Program-made: the position numbers and the translations under genes
The notes under the pieces: model-generated
Told to the model about the DNA's origin: nothing
The model's database searches: none
Seen by the model: only the letters and a program-made list of their open reading frames with translations
From: Stenotrophomonas sp. ZAC14D1_NAIMI4_1
Lineage (GTDB): Bacteria; Pseudomonadota; Gammaproteobacteria; Xanthomonadales; Xanthomonadaceae
Assembly: GCF_003086775.1 (NCBI RefSeq)
Contig: NZ_CP026001.1
Location: 1,390,407 to 1,454,406 of the forward strand
DNA length: 64,000 nt
Direction of reading: 5' to 3'
Shown: positions 60,913 through 64,000 of the stretch, in pieces
Layout of the letters: each line of letters begins with the position of its first letter
Position numbering within the stretch: position 1 is the stretch's first letter

Positions 60913-63021
60913 ATGAGCACTCCCGTATCGCGGCCATTGCTGGGCTTGCTGGCCGTCGCCGCCGGCGCCAGCGTGGCCAATGTCTACTATGCCCAGCCCC
61001 TGCTGGAGCGGCTGGCGCAGGCGTTCGCGCTGGATACGGCCGTCGCCGGTGGGGTGCTGGCCGCGACCCAGGTGGGCAGCGTGCTGGCCCTGCTCGGCCT
61101 GCTGCCGCTGGCTGACCGCGGTGACCGGCGGCGCCTGCTGCGCGTGCAGTTGCTGGCCCTGGTGGCCGCCCTCGTCCTGCTGGCAAGCGCCCGCACGGCC
61201 CCCTGGCTGCTGGCGGGCATGCTGCTGGCCGGGCTGCTGGGTACGGCACTCACCCAGGGCCTGATCGCCTACACGGCCACGCTGGCGCCGGCCGCGCAGC
61301 GCGGTCGCATGGTGGGCGTGGTGCAGGGCGGGGTGTTCATCGGCCTGCTGTCGGCGCGCGTGCTGTCCGGCAGCGTGGCCGCGGTGGGCGGATGGCGTGC
61401 GGTCTACCTGCTGTCGGCAGTGCTGATGGCCCTGCTGGCACTGCTGCTGTGGCGGCGGCTGCCGGCCTTGCCAGTACCGGCAACGCCACCGTCATGGCGG
61501 GCGCTGCTGGCGTCGATGGCCACGCTGCTGCGCGACGACCGCGCGCTGCGTGAGCGCGGGCCGCTGGCGCTGCTGCTGTTTGCGGGCCTCAACGTGTTCT
61601 GGGCGGCGGCGCCGTTGCCGCTGTCGGCGCCACCGTTGCACTGGTCCACCGCCGCGATCGGTGCACTGGGCGTGGCAGGCATTGTCGGCGCGCTGCTGGC
61701 CGCGCGCGTGGGCCACTGGATGGATCGTGGTTTCGCGGTGCGTGTCAGCCTGGCCGCGCTGCTGCTGATGCTGGCGGCGTGGTGGCCGCTGCTGGGGCTG
61801 CCGCACTCGCTGGCGTTGCTGCTGCTGGGCGTGGTGCTGCTGGACCTGGGCGGGCAGGCGCTGCACGTAGCCAACCAGGCGCTGCTGCTGCGCGCACCGG
61901 TTGAACAGCATGGGCGCCTGGTGGCGCTGTACATGCTGTTCTATGCGGTGGGCAGTGGCAGTGGCGCGGCGGCCGGCACCTGGATGCAGGCGCGCCATGG
62001 CTGGGGCGCGGTGTGCCTGCTGGGGGCCGGCATCGCGGCGCTGGCGCTGTTGTGGTGGGCGCTGTGCCGCCTGCGCCGCCAGCCGTGCGGCGCGAGGGAA
62101 TATTCAGCGTTGCAGGGCACGGCGCCCGGGTGCGTCGGGCAGGGTGGCATCAGCCAGCACCACCCGGTTGCGTCCGCCACGCTTGGCGGCGTACATCGCT
62201 GCATCGGCACGCGCCATCAGCCGCTCGTAGTCAGGGTGGCCATCGTGGGCGGCCACGCCGATGCTGGCGCTGAGGTCCAGCTGCTGGCCGTTGGCCAGGC
62301 TGACCGGCGACTGCGCGATCTGTCGCCGCAGGCTTTCAGCGATCACCATCGCCTGCGATTCGCTGGCGGCCACCAGCACCACCACGAACTCTTCGCCGCC
62401 GTAGCGGAACAGGTAATCGCTGCCACGGGTCAGCTGCCCCAGCAGGGCGGCCACGTGCTGCAACGCGCGGTCACCGGCGTCGTGGCCATGGCCATCGTTG
62501 ATCGCCTTGAAGTGGTCCAGGTCCAGCAACAGCAGCGAGAAAGGCGTCTGGTTGCGCGTGGCCAGCTCAATTTCCCGGCGCAGCACGGTCGGCAGGAAGC
62601 GGCGGTTGAGCAGGTTGGTCAGTGCATCGCTGCCCGCATCCAGTTCGCCGATGCGCTCGAACAGCAGCGTCATCAGGCTGCGGATGGTGGCCAGGTCTTC
62701 GCGGATGGGCGGCAGCACGGCCAGCCGCTGTGCGGTGTCATCGCTCTTGGCGCGCACCAGGCAGGCGTCGATGCGCGCGACCAGGCGGGACACCTGCTGG
62801 GTCTCGCTGCTTTCGCCGAAGCTGGGCACGCCCTTGTGGGTGAACCACAGGCCGAACTCGGACGTGGCCAGGCTCGCGCCTTCGCCATCGCAGGTGTGGC
62901 CGGCCAAGGTGTACAACAGGGTGTTTTCCCAGTCCAGCAGCAGTGCACGCTGGCGCTCGCGTTCGGTGCTCACGTTCTGCACCAGCGAGAACAGGCGATA
63001 TGCCGCATCGGTACGCGATGA
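60913..63021 (+). CDS. MFS drug-type exporter with unusual open 3' end
   Basis: The first 395 residues or so are a complete 12-helix major-facilitator protein: VANVYYAQPLLERLAQAF, GSVLALLGLLPLADRGDRRRL, GGWRAVYLLSAVLMALL and LAALLLMLAAWWPLLGLP, of the YnfM/AraJ drug-exporter style. The helices end near 62090 (ALLWWALCRLRRQPCG). No stop codon follows: the frame stays open to 63021, some 300 codons deep antisense to the dosC gene, and the other two frames also lack a stop for over 100 bp. The listed end is the literal stop; the functional protein may be shorter if a frameshift occurs near 62090. ATG at 60913. Confidence 0.8.
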   Translation: MSTPVSRPLLGLLAVAAGASVANVYYAQPLLERLAQAFALDTAVAGGVLAATQVGSVLALLGLLPLADRGDRRRLLRVQLLALVAALVLLASARTAPWLLAGMLLAGLLGTALTQGLIAYTATLAPAAQRGRMVGVVQGGVFIGLLSARVLSGSVAAVGGWRAVYLLSAVLMALLALLLWRRLPALPVPATPPSWRALLASMATLLRDDRALRERGPLALLLFAGLNVFWAAAPLPLSAPPLHWSTAAIGALGVAGIVGALLAARVGHWMDRGFAVRVSLAALLLMLAAWWPLLGLPHSLALLLLGVVLLDLGGQALHVANQALLLRAPVEQHGRLVALYMLFYAVGSGSGAAAGTWMQARHGWGAVCLLGAGIAALALLWWALCRLRRQPCGAREYSALQGTAPGCVGQGGISQHHPVASATLGGVHRCIGTRHQPLVVRVAIVGGHADAGAEVQLLAVGQADRRLRDLSPQAFSDHHRLRFAGGHQHHHELFAAVAEQVIAATGQLPQQGGHVLQRAVTGVVAMAIVDRLEVVQVQQQQRERRLVARGQLNFPAQHGRQEAAVEQVGQCIAARIQFADALEQQRHQAADGGQVFADGRQHGQPLCGVIALGAHQAGVDARDQAGHLLGLAAFAEAGHALVGEPQAELGRGQARAFAIAGVAGQGVQQGVFPVQQQCTLALAFGAHVLHQREQAICRIGTR

Positions 63022-63549
63022 GCGCTCGCGGGCATGGGTATAGGCCAGGGTCATGCCTTCCATGGCGATGTCCATGGTTGCACTGAGGCAATCGATGGCG
63101 GCGAACGCCGTATCCGCATCACTGGCCAGGCCACGCAGGCGCACGAACAGTTCGTGCTTGAGCACGCGCGCACCGCGGGTGACGAGGTCCACGGGAATGC
63201 CGACCCGTGCATGGACATCGCCGATCACACGCTGCGCGGCCACCGCCATGGCCACGCCTCCGGCATCGGTGCACAGCAGCTGGTTCAGCCAGCGCTGCAT
63301 GGCGGGCTGCAGGCGATCCTTCACCTGCTCGTGGGACAGGAAGCGGCGCGCACGGGCATCCTGCAGCAGGACGTCGTAGAAGCGCTGTGCCAGCGCGGGC
63401 GGTGCATCCTGCGCGACCTGCCGCAGCAGCGCGGTCGCTGCGGGGCCAGCCTGCAGCAGGCAGTACTGCCAGGCGTCGGCCAGCGGTTTGCTGGCCTCAT
63501 CCAGTTGGGGTGTGTCCACGTCGGTATCCAGCGGCGTACGGCAAACCAC
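62104..63549 (-). CDS. dosC: Globin-coupled diguanylate cyclase, DosC-like
   Basis: 481 residues, colinear with E. coli DosC (460). The N-terminal globin sensor has the haem-proximal His113 in DVHARVGIPV and a distal Tyr58 in QRFYDVLL. A linker domain follows (STERERQRALLLDWE, EFGLWFTHKG), and then the GGDEF domain with LLNRRFLPTVLRREI, active-site GGEEF at about 383-387, and inhibitory-site RGSD five residues before it. It makes cyclic di-GMP in response to oxygen. GTG starts at 63549 or 63519 are possible. Overlaps the open frame of the MFS gene on the other strand. Confidence 0.95.
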   Translation of the reverse strand: MVCRTPLDTDVDTPQLDEASKPLADAWQYCLLQAGPAATALLRQVAQDAPPALAQRFYDVLLQDARARRFLSHEQVKDRLQPAMQRWLNQLLCTDAGGVAMAVAAQRVIGDVHARVGIPVDLVTRGARVLKHELFVRLRGLASDADTAFAAIDCLSATMDIAMEGMTLAYTHARERSSRTDAAYRLFSLVQNVSTERERQRALLLDWENTLLYTLAGHTCDGEGASLATSEFGLWFTHKGVPSFGESSETQQVSRLVARIDACLVRAKSDDTAQRLAVLPPIREDLATIRSLMTLLFERIGELDAGSDALTNLLNRRFLPTVLRREIELATRNQTPFSLLLLDLDHFKAINDGHGHDAGDRALQHVAALLGQLTRGSDYLFRYGGEEFVVVLVAASESQAMVIAESLRRQIAQSPVSLANGQQLDLSASIGVAAHDGHPDYERLMARADAAMYAAKRGGRNRVVLADATLPDAPGRRALQR

Positions 63550-63720
63550 CGGTATCGGCAGCGCGGGTGTACGGTTGATGGGGGGCGAGCCGGCAGTTTA
63601 AGCGGCATGCAGCGTGCCTGCATCGATGGCAGGGCGGCGACGCCTGCAATGTTATAAACAGCGTAATAGTCTCCCGCGGCCACCGCGCGTAGCCTGACCG
63701 CATTGCACAGGAGCTTTGCC

Positions 63721-64000
63721 ATGGGCCACGACCACGACCACCTGCCATCGGAAATCCGCCACGAGAAACCGTTGTGGTGGGCGCTCGGCCTGACCACCAC
63801 GTTCCTGGTGGTGGAGGTGGTGGGTGCGTTCTGGACCAACAGCCTGGCCCTGCTGTCCGATGCCGCGCACATGGCCACCGATACGTTGGCACTGATGATC
63901 GCGCTGGTGGCGGTGCGGCTGAGCCGGCGCCCGCCGGATGCGCGACGCACTTACGGCTATGCGCGGCTGGAAGCGCTGGGCGCGATGATCAATGGCGCGA
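63721..64000 (+). CDS. Cation diffusion facilitator, CzcD-like (cut by window edge)
   Basis: The first 93 residues are inside the window. It begins MGHDHDHLPSEIRHEKPLWW, a His-rich N terminus, and continues LTTTFLVVEVVGAFWTNSLALLSDAAHMATDT with the zinc-site Asp and His of the second helix (DAAHMATD), then GYARLEALGAMINGA. This family exports Zn, Cd or Co from the cytoplasm. It is divergent from the dosC gene, with 171 bp between them. The rest lies past the right edge. Confidence 0.92.
   Translation, partial: MGHDHDHLPSEIRHEKPLWWALGLTTTFLVVEVVGAFWTNSLALLSDAAHMATDTLALMIALVAVRLSRRPPDARRTYGYARLEALGAMINGA

Overview
The window is high-GC gammaproteobacterial chromosome and looks like Stenotrophomonas or a close Xanthomonadaceae relative. 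The basis is codon use strongly biased to G/C in third positions, the TonB-receptor-rich content, MutS, KatG and other proteins that read as xanthomonad-like, and GTAG-headed palindromic repeats at 54.5 kb that resemble the SMAG elements of S. maltophilia. No rRNA, tRNA, CRISPR array, integrase or insertion sequence was seen.

Layout. 0-4.4 kb: start of katG (cut by the left edge), a DUF937 protein, mutS and an Lrp/AsnC regulator. 4.7-14.4 kb: a tightly coupled plus-strand operon (TonB receptor, APC permease, amidase-signature enzyme, PaiB-like FMN protein, HSL-type esterase, secreted S9 peptidase, ProC), most likely for uptake and hydrolysis of an amide or peptide compound. 14.4-18.5 kb: a single-chain EgtB-EgtD (ergothioneine) protein, a DUF308-like membrane protein, an HD hydrolase and a TetR regulator. 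The palindrome CTACC-N4-GGTAG occurs twice before the membrane protein gene, once before tetR and once more 18 kb away before a PaaI-type thioesterase, which suggests a small regulon.

18.5-32.9 kb: a D-galactose/galactoside locus. It has a TonB receptor, secreted mutarotase, GH5-like, GH43 and sialidase-fold enzymes, an SGLT-type symporter, SDR dehydrogenase, SMP-30 lactonase, DgoD, DgoK, DgoA and a DgoR-like repressor: every step of the oxidative (De Ley-Doudoroff) galactose route. A shared operator-like motif lies at three promoters. 33-36.9 kb: zinc alcohol dehydrogenase with divergent LysR, an orphan protein, the thioesterase and a DUF6130 protein. 36.9-43.1 kb: a secreted Rhs protein followed by two tandem MORN/YwqK-type candidate immunity genes, with a barstar-like gene nearby, in sequence that looks less GC-rich.

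43.2-55.7 kb: glycine-zipper protein, a membrane protein, a TolC-HlyD-permease-permease exporter without an ATPase gene, an ArgP/ArgO pair, a lipoprotein, a second-type Map next to a ParD-like antitoxin with a striking AT-rich palindrome, a VOC protein overlapping a MafI-like small protein, and a calcineurin-like phosphatase. 55.8-60.4 kb: ferri-siderophore receptor with DUF3649, PepSY and DUF3325 inner-membrane partners. 60.4-64 kb: HxlR regulator and divergent MFS exporter flanked by a perfect inverted repeat, a DosC-type globin-coupled diguanylate cyclase on the opposite strand, and the start of a cation diffusion facilitator cut by the right edge. All positions were read by eye; no similarity search was run.
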